This document shows, one piece after another, positions 1-13,462 of a stretch of 64,000 bases of DNA. The notes under the pieces were generated by a model, which saw nothing but the letters and a program-made list of their open reading frames with translations, was not told the origin of the DNA and ran no database searches. The translations under genes were made by a program, and so were the position numbers. The stretch's first letter is position 1. Each line of letters begins with the position of its first letter. The DNA is from Strongylocentrotus purpuratus (Eukaryota; Echinodermata; Echinoidea; Camarodonta; Strongylocentrotidae). Where the stretch lies: positions 24,056,095 through 24,120,094 of the forward strand of contig NW_022145606.1 in assembly GCF_000002235.5 (NCBI RefSeq), given 5' to 3'.

Positions 1-1835
1 CTAGTTATTGTCATGTTTCTTGTTTTACAACTACACTCATTATTTACCACTGACACCAATCCAATTGAAGAACTACAACACATATCCATTTAAGTAAAAT
101 AATTCGATCCTATACACATACTAATCATCCGGTAGAAGATACATATAAGTTGTACAATCAAGATTATGAATCAAATGAGCAATTTCAGATATTTTTCAAT
201 TCAAAATTACCTTGTTATGATGAACATTTGGGTTGATATATATATATATATTCATGAATTATAAAATCTTTTTTTTGCTAAAAATCAATGAATGTGAAAA
301 TAAGGAAAACGATTCAGAAAGATGACTAGAATATAAAAAGAAGCCATAATTGGATAAAGAGTTATACTTACAACCTATGAACGAACATCAATGGCAGAAG
401 AAAGCAGATAAATACAAATATTAGAATGACATATTTATAACGAAAGGTGCTAATGGCAATGTCCATGCCTTTATTTTTTAACAGGTATTTATGTTTTCGA
501 TGGTTTAGCAAACATTTCTTTATCATTGTGCACGAATATGTGTTCATAGCGAAGCACTACAGCTACCGCCCGTTAAAGTTATTTTTCCTAAATTTTACGT
601 ATTCACTAGTTATTGTCATGTTTCTTGTTTTACAACTACACTCATTATTTACCATTGAAACCAATCCAATTGAAGAACTACAACACATATCCATTTAAGT
701 GAAATAATTCGATCCTATACTCATAACAATTATCAACTAGAAGATACATATAAGTTCTAAAAATCAACATTATGAATCAAAAGAGCAATTTTAGATATTT
801 TTCAATTCAATATTTCCTTGTTATGATAAACATTTAGGGTGATATATACATATTCATGAATTATAAACTTTTTCTCATTTTGTAAGAATCAAGAAATGTG
901 AAAACAAGGAAAACGATTCAGAAAGATGACTAGAATATAAATAGGAGCCATAATTGGATAAAGAGTTATACTTACCACCTATGAACGAACATCAATGGCA
1001 GAAGAAAGCAGATGAAGACAAATATTAGAATGACCTATATATAACGAAAGGTGCTCATGGCAATGTCCATGCTCTTATTTTTTTACCAGGTATTTATGTT
1101 TTCAATGGTTTAGCAAACATTTCTTTATCATTGTGCACGAATATCTATTCATAGCGAAGCACTACAGCTACTGCCCGTTAAAGTTATTTTTTTCTTCTAA
1201 ATTTTACGTATTCATTAGTTATTGACATGTTCCATGTTTCAAAACTACACTCATTATTTACTACTGACACCAATCAAATTGAAGAACTACAACACATATC
1301 CATTTAAGTAAAATAATTCGATCCTATACACAAAATAATCATCCACTAGAAGATACATATAAGTTGTACAATCAAGATTATGAATCAAATGAGCAATTTT
1401 AGAATATTTCAATTCAACATTGCCCAATTATAATGAACATTTGAGTTGAAATATATATATATATATAAACATTCATGAATTATAAACTCTTTTTTTTTGG
1501 TAAGAATCAAGAAATGTGAAAACAAGGAAAACGATTCAGAAAGATGACCAGAATATATGAAGAATTCATATTTGGGTAAAGATTTGTACTTACGTTCTAT
1601 GAGCAAAACCAAGAGTAGAAGAAAGCAGATAAAGATCAATATTAGAATAACCCATATAACAAATGGTGCTAATGGCAATGTCCATGTTATTATTTTTACC
1701 TGGTGTTTATGTATTCAATGGTTAAGCAAACATTTCTTTATCACTGTGCACGAATATCTATTCTTAGCGAAGAACTACAGCTACTGCCCGTTAAAGTTAT
1801 TTTGTCCTAAATTTTACGTATTCACTAGTTATTAA

Positions 1836-2202
1836 AGGTAAAGACCAGTTATGGTCATGCGATTGCATTGTGAAAGAAACGTTGTGGAATCGATCAGAAA
1901 AGGTTGATCATCTAGCATCTAGCATCTGCAAGGTTCTGGAATCATCAAAATGATAAGAAATTCGGCCTATTCTTCGTAAAGTTACAAGCACTATACACAG
2001 AAAGATGTATATGGGACTACCCTATATCTCTCACAGACCATGAGAGAAAACAAATTTACCAAATATATGAATTAGTAGGCGGTTTCCCGGCCAATTTTTT
2101 ATCATCATGTGTTAGTAAAAAAACATATTCTTTCATGATTGGTAATGAGAGCTTCCATTTCATTTTTTGAAATTGGGGCGTTTCCAATACTGGTCTTTAC
2201 AT
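1836..2202. mobile_element. TTAA-flanked MITE, family A copy 1 (367 bp)
   Basis: Interrupts one satellite monomer exactly at TTATTGACATG of the other copies. TTAA lies on both sides (1832-1835 and 2203-2206). Ends are AGGTAAAGACCAG and CTGGTCTTTACAT, a 13-bp terminal inverted repeat with one mismatch. No coding capacity. TTAA target duplication is known for piggyBac and Kolobok; the AG-starting terminus fits Kolobok better than piggyBac (CCC-starting), but the superfamily is inferred. A second copy in reverse orientation lies at 18293-18672. Confidence 0.85.
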
Positions 2203-5200
2203 TTAACATGTTCCTTGTTTTACAACTACTCTCATTATTTACCACTGACACCAATCAAATTTGAGAACTACTACACATATCCATTTGAGTAAAATAATTC
2301 GATCCTATACACATAATAATCATCCACTAGAAGATACATATAAGTTGTACAATCAAGATTATGAATTAAAAGAGCAATTTCAGTCAATTTTCAATTCAAC
2401 ATTGCCTAGTTATAATAAACATTTGGGTTGATATATATATATATATATATTCATGAATTATAAACTCTTTCTTTTTTGTAAGAATCAAGAAATGTAAAAA
2501 CAAGGAAAACGATTCAGAAAGATGACCAGAATATATGAAGAATTCATGATTGGCTAAAGATTTGTACTTACGTTCTATGAACGAAAACCAAGGGAAGAAG
2601 AAAGCAGATAAAGAAAAATATGAAAATAAACTATATAAACGAATGGTGGACATGGCAATGTCCATGCTCTTATTTTGTACCTGGTGTTAATGTTTTCAAT
2701 GGTTTAGCAAACATCTTTTTATCACTGTGCACGAATATCTATTCTTAGCGTAGCACTTCCACTTCTGCACGTTAAAGTTAAATCCTCTTCTAAATTTTAC
2801 GTATTGACTAGTTATTGACATGTTCCATGTTTTACAACTATACTCATTATTTCCACAGACACCAATCAAATTGAAGAACTACAACACATATCCATTTAAG
2901 TAAAATAATTCGATCCTATACACATAATACTCATACATTAGAAAAGATATATTTAAGTTGTAAAACCAAGATTATGAATCAAAAGAGCAATCTTCGATAT
3001 TTTTCAATTAAATATTTTCTTGTTATGATAAACATTTAGGTTGATATATATATTCATGAATTATAAACTCTTTCTTATTTTTAAATAAGTCAGGAAATGT
3101 AAACACAAGGAAAACAGTTCAAAAAGATGACTAGAATATAAAAAGAAGCCATAATTGGATAAAGAGTTATACTTACCAACTATGAACGAACAATAAAGGC
3201 AGAAGAAAGCAGATAAAAAAATATATATTAAAATGACTTATATATAATGAATGGTGCTCATAGCAATGTCCATGCTCTTATTTTTTTTTACCAGGTATTT
3301 ATGTTTTCAATGGTTTAGCAAACATTTCTTTATCATTGTGCACGAATATCTATTCATAGCGAAGCACTACAGCTACTGCCAGTTAAAGTTTTTTTTCCTA
3401 AATTTTACGTATTCACTAGTTATTGACATGTTCCATGTTTCAAAACTACACTCATTACTTACCACTAACACCAATCAAATTGAAGAACTACAACACATAT
3501 CCATTTAAGTAAAATAATTCGATCCTATACACGTAATAATCATCCACTAGAAGATACATATAAGTTGTACAATCAAGATTATGAATCAAATGAGCAATTT
3601 CAGATATTTTTCAATTCAACATTGCCTAATTATGATGAACATTTGAGTTGAAATATATATATATATAAACATTCATGAATTATAAACTCTTTTTTTTGGG
3701 TAAGAATCAAGAAATGTGAAAACAAGGAAAACGATTCAGAGAGATAACCAGAATATATGAAGAATTCATCATTGGCCAAAGATTTGTACTTACGTTCTAT
3801 GAACGAAAACCAAGGGCAGAAGAAAGCAGATAAAGAAAAATATGAAAATAAACTATATAAACGAATGGTGCTCATGGCAATGTCCATGCTCTTATTTTGT
3901 ACCTGGTGTTTATGTTTTCAATGGTTTAGTAAACATTTCTTTATCACTGTGCACGAATATCTATTCCTGGCGTAGCACTACCACTTCTGCACATTAAAGT
4001 TAAATCTTTTTTCTAAATTTTACGTATTCACTAGTTATTGACATGTTCGATGTTTTACAACTATACTCATTATTTACCACTGACACCAAACAAATTGAAG
4101 AACTACAACACATATCCATTTAAGTAAAATAATTCGATCCTATACACATAATAATCATCCATCAGAAAATATATAATTAAGTTGTAAAATCAAGATTATG
4201 AATCAAAAGATCGATTTTAGATATTTTTCAATTCAATATTTCCTTGTTATGATAAACATTTAGGGTGATATATATATTCATGAATTTTAAACTCTTTCTT
4301 ATTTTGTAAGAATCAAGAAATGTGAAAACAGGGAAAACGATTCAGAAAGATGACCCGATTTCATAAAGAATTCATAATTGGCTAAAGATTTGTACTTACT
4401 TTCTATGAGCAAAACCAAGAGCAGAAGAAAGCAGATCAAGATCAATATTAGATTAACCTATATAACGAATGCTGCTAATGGCAATGTTCACGGTCTTATT
4501 TTTACCTGGTATTTATGTATTCAATGGTTTAGCAAACATTTCTTATCACTGTGCAAGAATATCTTTTCTTAGCGAAGAACTACAGCTACTGCCCGTTAAA
4601 GTTATTTTTTCCCTAAATTTTACGTATTTACTAGTTATTGACATGTTCCATGTTTTACAACTACATTCATTATTTACCACTGACACCAATCAAATTGAAG
4701 AACTACAACACATATCCATTTAAGTAAAATAATTCGATCCTATACACATAATAATCATTCAGTAGAAATTACATATAAGTTGTATAATCAAGATTATGAA
4801 TCAAATGAGCAATTTCAGAGAATTTTCAATTCAACATTGCCTAGTTATGATGAACATTTGGGTTGATATATATATATATTCATGAATTATAAACTCTTTC
4901 TTTCTTGTAAGTATCAAGAAATATGAAAACAAGGAAAACGATTAAAAAAGATTACTAGAATATATGAAGAATTCAAATTGGCTAAAGATTTGTACTTACG
5001 AACTATGAACGAAAACCAAGGGCGGAACAAAGCAGATATAGAAAAACATGAACAAAAACTATATAAACGAATAGTGCTCATGGCAATGTCAATGCTCTTA
5101 TTTTGTACCTCGTGTTCATGTATTCAATGGTTTAGCAAACATTTCTTTATCACTGTGCACGAATATCTATTCTTAGCGAAGTACTACAGCTACTACACGT

Positions 5201-5766
5201 TGAAGTTATTTTGTCCTAAATTTTACGTATTCACTAGTTATTGACATGTTCCATGTTTCAAAACTACACTCATTATTTACCACTAACACCAATCAAATTG
5301 AAGAACTACAACACATATCCATTTAAGTAAAATAATTCGATCCTATACACGTAATAATCATCCACTAGAAGATACATATAAGTTGTACAATCAAGATTAT
5401 GAATCAAATGAGCAATTTCAGATATTTTTCAATTCAACATTGCCTAATTATGATGAACATTTGGGTTGATATATATTTATATATATATTCATGAATTATA
5501 AACTTTTTTTTTTTTTTAAGAATCAAGAAATGTGAAAACTAGGAAAACGATTCAGAAAGATAACCAGAATATATGAAGAATTCATCATTGGCTAAAGATT
5601 TGTACTTACGTTCTATGAACGAAAACCAAGGGCAGAAGAAAGCAATTAAAGAAAAATATGAAAAAAAACTTTATAAACGAATGGTGCTCATGGCAATGTC
5701 CATGCTCTTATTTTGTACCTAGTGTTTATGTTTTCAATGGTTTAGTAAACATTTCTTTATCACTGT

Positions 5767-8168
5767 GCACGAATATCTATTCTTAGCAAAGCACTACCAC
5801 TTCTGCACATTAAAGTTAAACCTTTTTTCTAAATTTTACGTATTCACTAGTTATTGACATGTTCCATGTTTCAAAACTATACTCATTATTTACCACTATC
5901 ACCAATCAAATTGAAGAACTACAACACATATCCATTTAAGTAAAATAATTCGATCCTATACACGTAATAATCATCCACTAGAAGATACATATAAGTTGTA
6001 CAATCAAGATTATGAATCAAATGAGCAATTTCAGAGAATTTTCAATTCAACATTGCCTAGTTATGATGAACATTTTGGTTGATATATATATATTCATGAA
6101 TTATAAACTTTTTTTTTTTTTTTAAGAATCAAGAAATGTGAAAACAAGGAAAACGATTCAGAAAGATAACCAGAATATATGAAGAATTCATCATTGGCTA
6201 AAGATTTGTACTTACGTTCTATCAGCAAAACCAGGAGCAGAAGAAAGCAGATAAAGATCAATATTAAAATAACCTATATAACGAATGTTGCTAATGGCAA
6301 TGTCGATGTTCTTATTTTTACCTGGTATCATGTTTTCAATGGTTTAGCAAACATGTCTTTATCACTGTGCACGAATATCTATTTTTAGCGAAGCACTACA
6401 GCTATTACCCGTTAAAGTTATTTTTTCTAAATTTTACGTATTTACAAGTTATTGACATGTTCCATGTTTTACAACTACACTCAATATTTATCACTGACAT
6501 CAATCAAATTGAAGAACTACAACACATATCCATTTAAGTAAAAAAATTCGATCTTATACACATAATAATGATCCACTAGAAGATACATATAAGTTGTACA
6601 ATCAAGATTATGAATCAAATGAGCAATTTCAGAGAATTTTCAATTCAACATTGCCTAGTTATGATGATCATTAGGGTTGATAAATATATATATTCATGAA
6701 TTATAAACTCTTTTTTTTGTGGTAAGAATCAAGAAATGTAAAAACAGGGGAAACGATTCAAAAAGATGACCACAATATATGAAGAATTCACAATTGGTTA
6801 AAGATTTGTACTTACGTTCTATGAACAAAACCAAGAGCAGAAGAAAGCAGATAAAGATCAATATTAGAATAACCTTTATAACATGTGGTTCTAATGGCCA
6901 TGTCCATGTTCTTATTTTTACCTGGTATTTATATATTCAATGGTTTAGCAAACATTTCTTTATCACTGTGCACGAATATCTATTCTTAGCAAAGCACTAC
7001 CACTTCTGCACATTAAAGTTAAACCTTTTTTCTAAATTTTACGTATTCACTAGTTATTGACATGTTCCATGTTTCAAAACTATACTCATTATTTACCACT
7101 ATCACCAATCAAATTGAAGAACTACAACACATATCCATTTAAGTAAAATAATTCGATCCTATACACGTAATAATCATCCACTAGAAGATACATATAAGTT
7201 GTACAATCAAGATTATGAATCAAATGAGCAATTTCAGAGAATTTTCAATTCAACATTGCCTAGTTATGATGAACATTTTGGTTGATATATATATATTCAT
7301 GAATTATAAACTTTTTTTTTTTTTTAAGAATCAAGAAATGTGAAAACAAGGAAAACGATTCAGAAAGATAACCAGAATATATGAAGAATTCATCATTGGC
7401 TAAAGATTTGTACTTACGTTCTATCAGCAAAACCAAGAGCAGAAGAAAGCAGATAAAGATCAATATTAAAATAACCTATATAACGAATGTTGCTAATGGC
7501 AATGTCGATGTTCTTATTTTTACCTGGTATCATGTTTTCAATGGTTTAGCAAACATGTCTTTATCACTGTGCACGAATATCTATTTTTAGCGAAGCACTA
7601 CAGCTATTACCCGTTAAAGTTATTTTTTCTAAATTTTACGTATTTACAAGTTATTGACATGTTCCATGTTTTACAACTACACTCAATATTTATCACTGAC
7701 ATCAATCAAATTGAAGAACTACAACACATATCCATTTAAGTAAAAAAAATCGATCTTATACACATAATAATGATCCACTAGAAGATACATATAAGTTGTA
7801 CAATCAAGATTATGAATCAAATGAGCAATTTCAGAGAATTTTCAATTCAACATTGCCTAGTTATGATGATCATTAGGGTTGATAAATATATATATTCATG
7901 AATTATAAACTCTTTTTTTTGTGGTAAGAATCAAGAAATGTAAAAACAGGGGAAACGATTCAAAAAGATGACCACAATATATGAAGAATTCACAATTGGT
8001 TAAAGATTTGTACTTACGTTCTATGAACAAAACCAAGAGCAGAAGAAAGCAGATAAAGATCAATATTAGAATAACCTTTATAACATGTGGTTCTAATGGC
8101 CATGTCCATGTTTTTATTTTTACCTGGTATTTATATATTCAATGGTTTAGCAAACATTTCTTTATCAC
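5767..8168 (+). repeat. Recent tandem duplication of a satellite dimer (2 x ~1.2 kb)
   Basis: The dimer 5767-6967 is repeated as 6968-8168. I see only a handful of differences, for example AACCAGGAGCAG against AACCAAGAGCAG, AAAAAAATTCG against AAAAAAAATCG, and CATGTTCTTATT against CATGTTTTTATT. Adjacent monomers inside a dimer differ far more. This is higher-order-repeat structure and marks one of the youngest amplification steps in block 1. Confidence 0.85.
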
Positions 8169-9688
8169 TGTGCACGAATATCTATTCTTAGTGAAGCAGT
8201 ACAGCTACTGCCCGTTAAGTTATTTTTTCCTCAGTTTACGTATTCAGTAGTAATTGACATGGTCCATGTTTCACATCTACACTCAATATTTACGACTGAC
8301 ACCAATCAAATTGATGAACTACAACACATATCCATTTAAGTAAAATAATTCGATCTTATACACATAATAATCATCCACTAGAAGATACATGTAAGTTGTA
8401 CAATCAAGATTATGAATTAAATGAGCAATTTCTGAGAATTTTCAATTCAACATTGCCTAGTTATGATGAACATTTGGGTTGATATATATATATATTTTTA
8501 TGAATTATAAACTCTTTCTTTTTTGTAAGAATCAAGAAGTGTGAAAACAAGTAAAACGATTCAGAAAGATGGCCAGAATATATGAACAATTCATAATTGG
8601 CTAAAGATTTGTACTTACGAACTATGAACGAAAACCAAGGGCAGAAGAAAGCAGATAAAGAAAAATATTATAATAAACTATATAAACGAATGGTGCTCAT
8701 GGCTTTGTCCATGCTCTTATTTTGTACCTGGTGTTTATGTATTCAATGGTTAAGCAAACATTTCTTTTTCACTGGGCACGGATATCTATTCTTAGCGTAG
8801 CACTACCACTACTGCACGTTAAAGTTAAATCTTTTTCCAAATTTTACGTATTCACTAGTTATTGACATGTTCCATGTTTCAAAACTACACTCATGATTTA
8901 CCACTGACACCAACCAAATTGAAGAACTACACCACATATCCATTTAAGTAAAATAATTCGATCCTATACGCATACTAATCATCCGGTAGAAGATACATAT
9001 AAGTTGTACAATCAAGATTATGAATCAAATGAGCAATTTCAGATATTTTTCAATTTCAACATTTCCTTGTTATAATAAACCTATCGGTTCATATATACAT
9101 ATTCATGAGTTACAAACTTCTACTTATTTTTAGAATAATCAGAAAATGTAAATACAAAGAAAACGATTCAGAATGATGACCAGAATATATGAAAAAGCCA
9201 TAGTTGGATGAAGAGTTACACTTACGGCCTATGAACGAAAACCAAGGGCAGAAGAAAGCAGATAAAGATCAATATTAGAATAACCTATATAACGAATGTT
9301 GCTAATGGCAATGTCCAGGTTCTTATTTTTACCTGGTATCATGTTTTCAATGGTTTAGCAAACATGTCTTTATCACTGTGCACGAATATCTATTTTTAGC
9401 GAAGCACTACAGCTACTACCCGTTAAAGTTATTTTTTTGAAATTTTACGTATTTACAAGTAATTGACATGTTCCATGTTTTACAACTACACTCAATATTT
9501 ATCACTGACACCAATAAAATTGAAGAACTACAACACATATCCATTTAAGTAAAATAATTCGATCCTATACGCATACTAATCATCCGGTAGAAGATACATA
9601 TAAGTTGTACAATCAAGATTATGAATCAAATGAGCAATTTCAGAGAATTTTCAATTCAACATTGCCTAGTTATGATGAACATTTGGGT

Positions 9689-9723
<35 letters not shown>

Positions 9724-11620
9724 TGATTTATAAACTCTTTCTTTTTTGTAAGAATCAAGAAATGTGAAAACAAGGAAAACGATTCAGAAAGATGGCAAGA
9801 ATATATGAAGAATTCATGATTGGCTCAAGATTTGTACTTACGTTCTATCAGCAAAACCAAGAGCAGGAGAAAGCAGATAAAGATCAATATCATAATACCC
9901 TTTATAACGAATGTTGCTAATGGCAATGTCCATGTTCTTATTTTTACGTGGTATTTATGTATTCAATGGTTAAGCAAATATTTCTTTATCACTGTGCACG
10001 AATATCTATACTTAGCGAAGCACTACAGCTACTGCCCGTTAACTCTTTTTTCTAAATTGTACGATTTCACTAGATATTGACATGTTCTATGTTTCCAAAC
10101 TACACTCATTATTTAACACTGACACCAATCAAATTGAAGAACTACACCACATATCCATTTAAGTAAAATAATTTGATCCTTTACACATACTAATCTTCCG
10201 CTAGAAGATACATATAAGTTGTACAATCAAGATTATGAATCAAATGAGCATTTTCAGAGAAGTTTCAATTCAACATTGCATAGTTATGATGAACATTTGG
10301 ATATATATATATATATATATTTATGAATTATAAACTCTTTCTTATTTTGTAAGAATCAAGAAATGTAAAAACAAGGAAAACGATTCAGAAAAATGACCAG
10401 AATATATGAAGAATTCATGATTGGCTAAAGATTTGTACTTACGTTCTATCAGCAAAACCAAGAGCAGAAGAAAGCAGATAAAGATCAATATTAGAATAAC
10501 CCATATAACGAATGTTGCTCATGGCAATGTCCATGTTATTATTTTTACCTGGTATCATGTTTTCAATGGTTTAGGAAACATTTTTTTTTATCACTGTGCA
10601 CGAATATCCATTCTTAGCGAAGCGCTACAGCTACTCCACGTTAAAGTTATTTTTTCTAAATTTTACGTATTTACAAGTTATTGACATGTTCCATGTTTCA
10701 AAACTACACTCATTTTTTACTACTGACACCAATCAAATTGATGAACTACAACACATATCCATTTAAGTAAAATAATTCGATCCTATACACATACTAATCA
10801 TCCGGAAGAAGATATATAAGTTGTACAGTCAAGATTAAGAATCAAACGTGCAATTTCAGATATTTTTCAAATCATCATTTCCTTGTTATGATATTTTTCG
10901 GTTGATATATATATCTGTATATTCATGAATTATAAACTCTTCCTTAATTTTGAAAGAATCTGGAAATGAGAATTTATGAAAAACGATTCACAAAGATGAC
11001 TAGAATATATGAAAAAGCTATAATTGGATAAAGATTTATACTTACCCACTATGAAGGGCAGAAGAAAGCAGATAATGAATCATATTAAAATGACCTATAT
11101 AAACGAATCGTGCTCTTCCTTTTTTTATTTCTCTTTCTTCGTGGATTAGTATTAAATCATCAGTTTGGAGCCTTAATGACCATGCCCATGCCCTTCTTTT
11201 TGCCGTGTATTTATGTTTTCAATGGTTTAGAAATCCTTTCTTTATCATTTGGCACGACTATTTATTCTTAGCAAAGCGAAACAGCTTCTTCTCGTTAAAG
11301 TTAAATCTTTTTCTAAATTATACGATTTCACTAGATTTGACATATTCCATGTTTCCAAACTTTACTCATTATTTATCAGTGACACCAATCAAAATTGAAG
11401 AACTACAACACATATCCATCAAAGTAAATAATTTCAATCCTATCCACATAATAATCATCCACTAGAAGATATATATATATATATATATATAAGTTGTAAA
11501 ATCAAGATTATGAATCAAATGAGCAAATTCAGATATTTGTTTATTCAACATTTCCTTGTTATGATCAACTTTTCGGTTCATGTTTATTTTCGTGAATTAT
11601 AAACTTTTTCTTAGTGTTAA

Positions 11621-13462
11621 ATATAGGGTGATCACACTGCCTGTGCACACAGTCTGCCCCATGCACATACACATACACACATACACCCACAACAGCAGTC
11701 AGTTAGTAGAAATAGCAATTTTCGTAAATTTATTTAAAGAAAACTGAACAATATTTTTTAATTTTTTGTATTTCACATATCTTTTAAGCATACCTTTAAC
11801 TACAATTCTGTGTAGTTTCATTGTTATAGGCATTTTAGAAATATGTTAAATTATTAATTAGAATATTGCCTTTTCAGCCATGTGTGACATGGCCCGCTGA
11901 TCGCCCATTGACTGTTATTCTGCGTGGTGAAAATGCACTTCGATGTATAAAATTCCCCTACAAAAATGCAATATCCTCATGTGTTTCACTCTCTAAATCA
12001 ATTTGTTATTAACAATTAAAGTAGCCACAACTGTACTGGGGTCACCAATTTTTTTTTTCTTCTAAAATTTAGTCCCTGTGGAATGTTATGGCCTGTTGAA
12101 TTGAATGACTTCTCGGAAAATCGTCATAAATCCTCAAATCTGACATTAAAAAACAACAACTATACTGTGATGTAGCTGAGAGTCTGCAAATTTTTATCAT
12201 TTGTTCGGTTTTTCTGAATAATTTGTGAAACATATGAGGACATAGCTGTAACGATGATCCAAGTAATTTCCATCGCCATATTGTATTGGCATTGCAAAAA
12301 TATTTGGAATTTAATGTTAATATTTGGTGTAAATATGATTTTTAAATATATGATTTTAAAAAATGCCAACAAAATGAACTGTTTGACTTTCCTATATATA
12401 TATAATTAGCTGAAATGACCTAATTTGCATATTTGATGAATATTCATAATTTTTTTTTTCTTAAAAAAAAAAAATATTTCCATACCTGTCTGATAAACAG
12501 AGGTTTCATTGATGTATCATGTTTGGTTTCGATTTGATTACAAATGCGCATATTAATTAGACGGACTTAGTTATTTTCACAATTTGTTCATATCTGCAGA
12601 TTCGCAAAAATGACTTATTTTGTTTTCTTCTGTTTTCAAAACGGTAATAGATAAATGAATTTTCTTTTTTTTCTTTTTTTACCACAAAGATGATGTTCTA
12701 GTGTCTGATAATTTAATTCATTTTTTGTGTCCAAGAAAGTGATGAATTAAATTGTAAACTTTGTCGATTTTTGCCATTTTTGCCAATTTGACCATTTCTG
12801 GTAGGTTTTTCGTTAATTTTGCGATATCAAACAAATGGTATAAAGCACAACGCATTGACCAATTTCAATTCTGATTTTTGTTTTTTGAAGCTTTCATAAC
12901 GCTTGATCATTTGCAATCATAACAAAAATGTGTCTGTTGTACTCATTTTTAGTGCGCTATACCTATTATTACTATATTTTATAACCCTATCAATGACCCT
13001 AACGGTTATCATGTGCGTGCAGGTTTAGCTCGCACATGGTAACCATTAGGGTTACAGATTTAATAGGGTTATAAAGAATAACAATGAACGAATCTTGTAG
13101 CCCATATAGTGTGGACCTAAGGGCAGTCGGTCTAGGTCTTGTCTTTAAAAACCTAGATTTAACCGTAAACCTATTTTATCATATTAATGTATCATATTAT
13201 TATTAGATATATATCATTCTAAGCTCTACCCATATTTGTTTCCTTCACTTTGGGTGGCTGTCGCAAAAGGATATCTTTCCACCATTTGTAATCATCAATA
13301 ACCCACTCTTTTAGTGGCCAGAATTAAACTGATTGAACCTTTGCGCAGCACAAAACGTACGACCTTTGGTACAAGGGTCTGAAAATCAGACTATTTACTA
13401 AATAGATTGCAATCCCTGAAGTCGATTCGACAACTAACGGTTGTTTTTTCCCCACATACCTA
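11621..13462. mobile_element. 1.84-kb TTAA-flanked insertion in the satellite
   Basis: The satellite reads up to TTCTTAGTGTTAA (TTAA 11617-11620) and resumes at TTAAAAGAATCAGGAAATGT (TTAA 13463-13466), the consecutive sequence of an uninterrupted monomer. The inserted DNA is not satellite. It starts ATATAGGGTGATCACACTG and ends CCCCACATACCTA; the ends are only weakly inverted, so the terminal repeats are either decayed or absent. No credible ORF: the longest, 70 codons on the minus strand at 12160-12372, is AT-rich and matches nothing I recognise. It contains the hairpin at 12980-13072 and long poly-T/A tracts. Confidence 0.6.
12980..13072. repeat. Imperfect ~93-bp hairpin
   Basis: Left arm TTATAACCCTATCAATGACC and onward to GTGCG; right arm CGCACATGGTAACC onward to AATAGGGTTATAA. 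The arms pair over about 40 positions with a few mismatches and a 3-base bulge, around a loop of about 12 nt. It may be a solo foldback MITE inside the larger insertion. Nothing suggests a microRNA beyond the shape. Confidence 0.75.

Larger units (their letters stand above)
1..11616 (+). repeat. Satellite array block 1, ~605-bp monomers
   Basis: About 19 head-to-tail copies of an AT-rich unit. The anchor CCATTTAAGTAAAATAATTC recurs near 86, 691, 1300, 2281, 2892, 3501, 4116, 4716, 5319, 5932, 6530, 7135, 7732, 8332, 8940, 9541, 10155, 10759 and 11416 (last copy variant), so spacing is mostly 597-615 bp. The 981-bp gap before 2281 is explained by a MITE. Each unit holds a variable TA microsatellite before TTCATGAATTATAAACT, an AACGATTCAGAAAGATGA block, a purine block around GGCAGAAGAAAGCAGAT, often a TATATAA box, and CACTAGTTATTGACATGTTC. 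All units share one orientation. Short ORFs of 60-95 codons recur but are frameshifted between units, so I treat the array as non-coding. Confidence 0.95.

Noticed and set aside
447..11465. Many 60-95-codon ORFs in the satellite
   Set aside because: Frames shift between monomers, and both strands give similar ORFs in AT-rich repeats; no evidence of coding constraint.
1..11616. CRISPR-like regular spacing
   Set aside because: The unit is ~605 bp with no unique spacers between short repeats; this is satellite DNA in a eukaryote-type genome.
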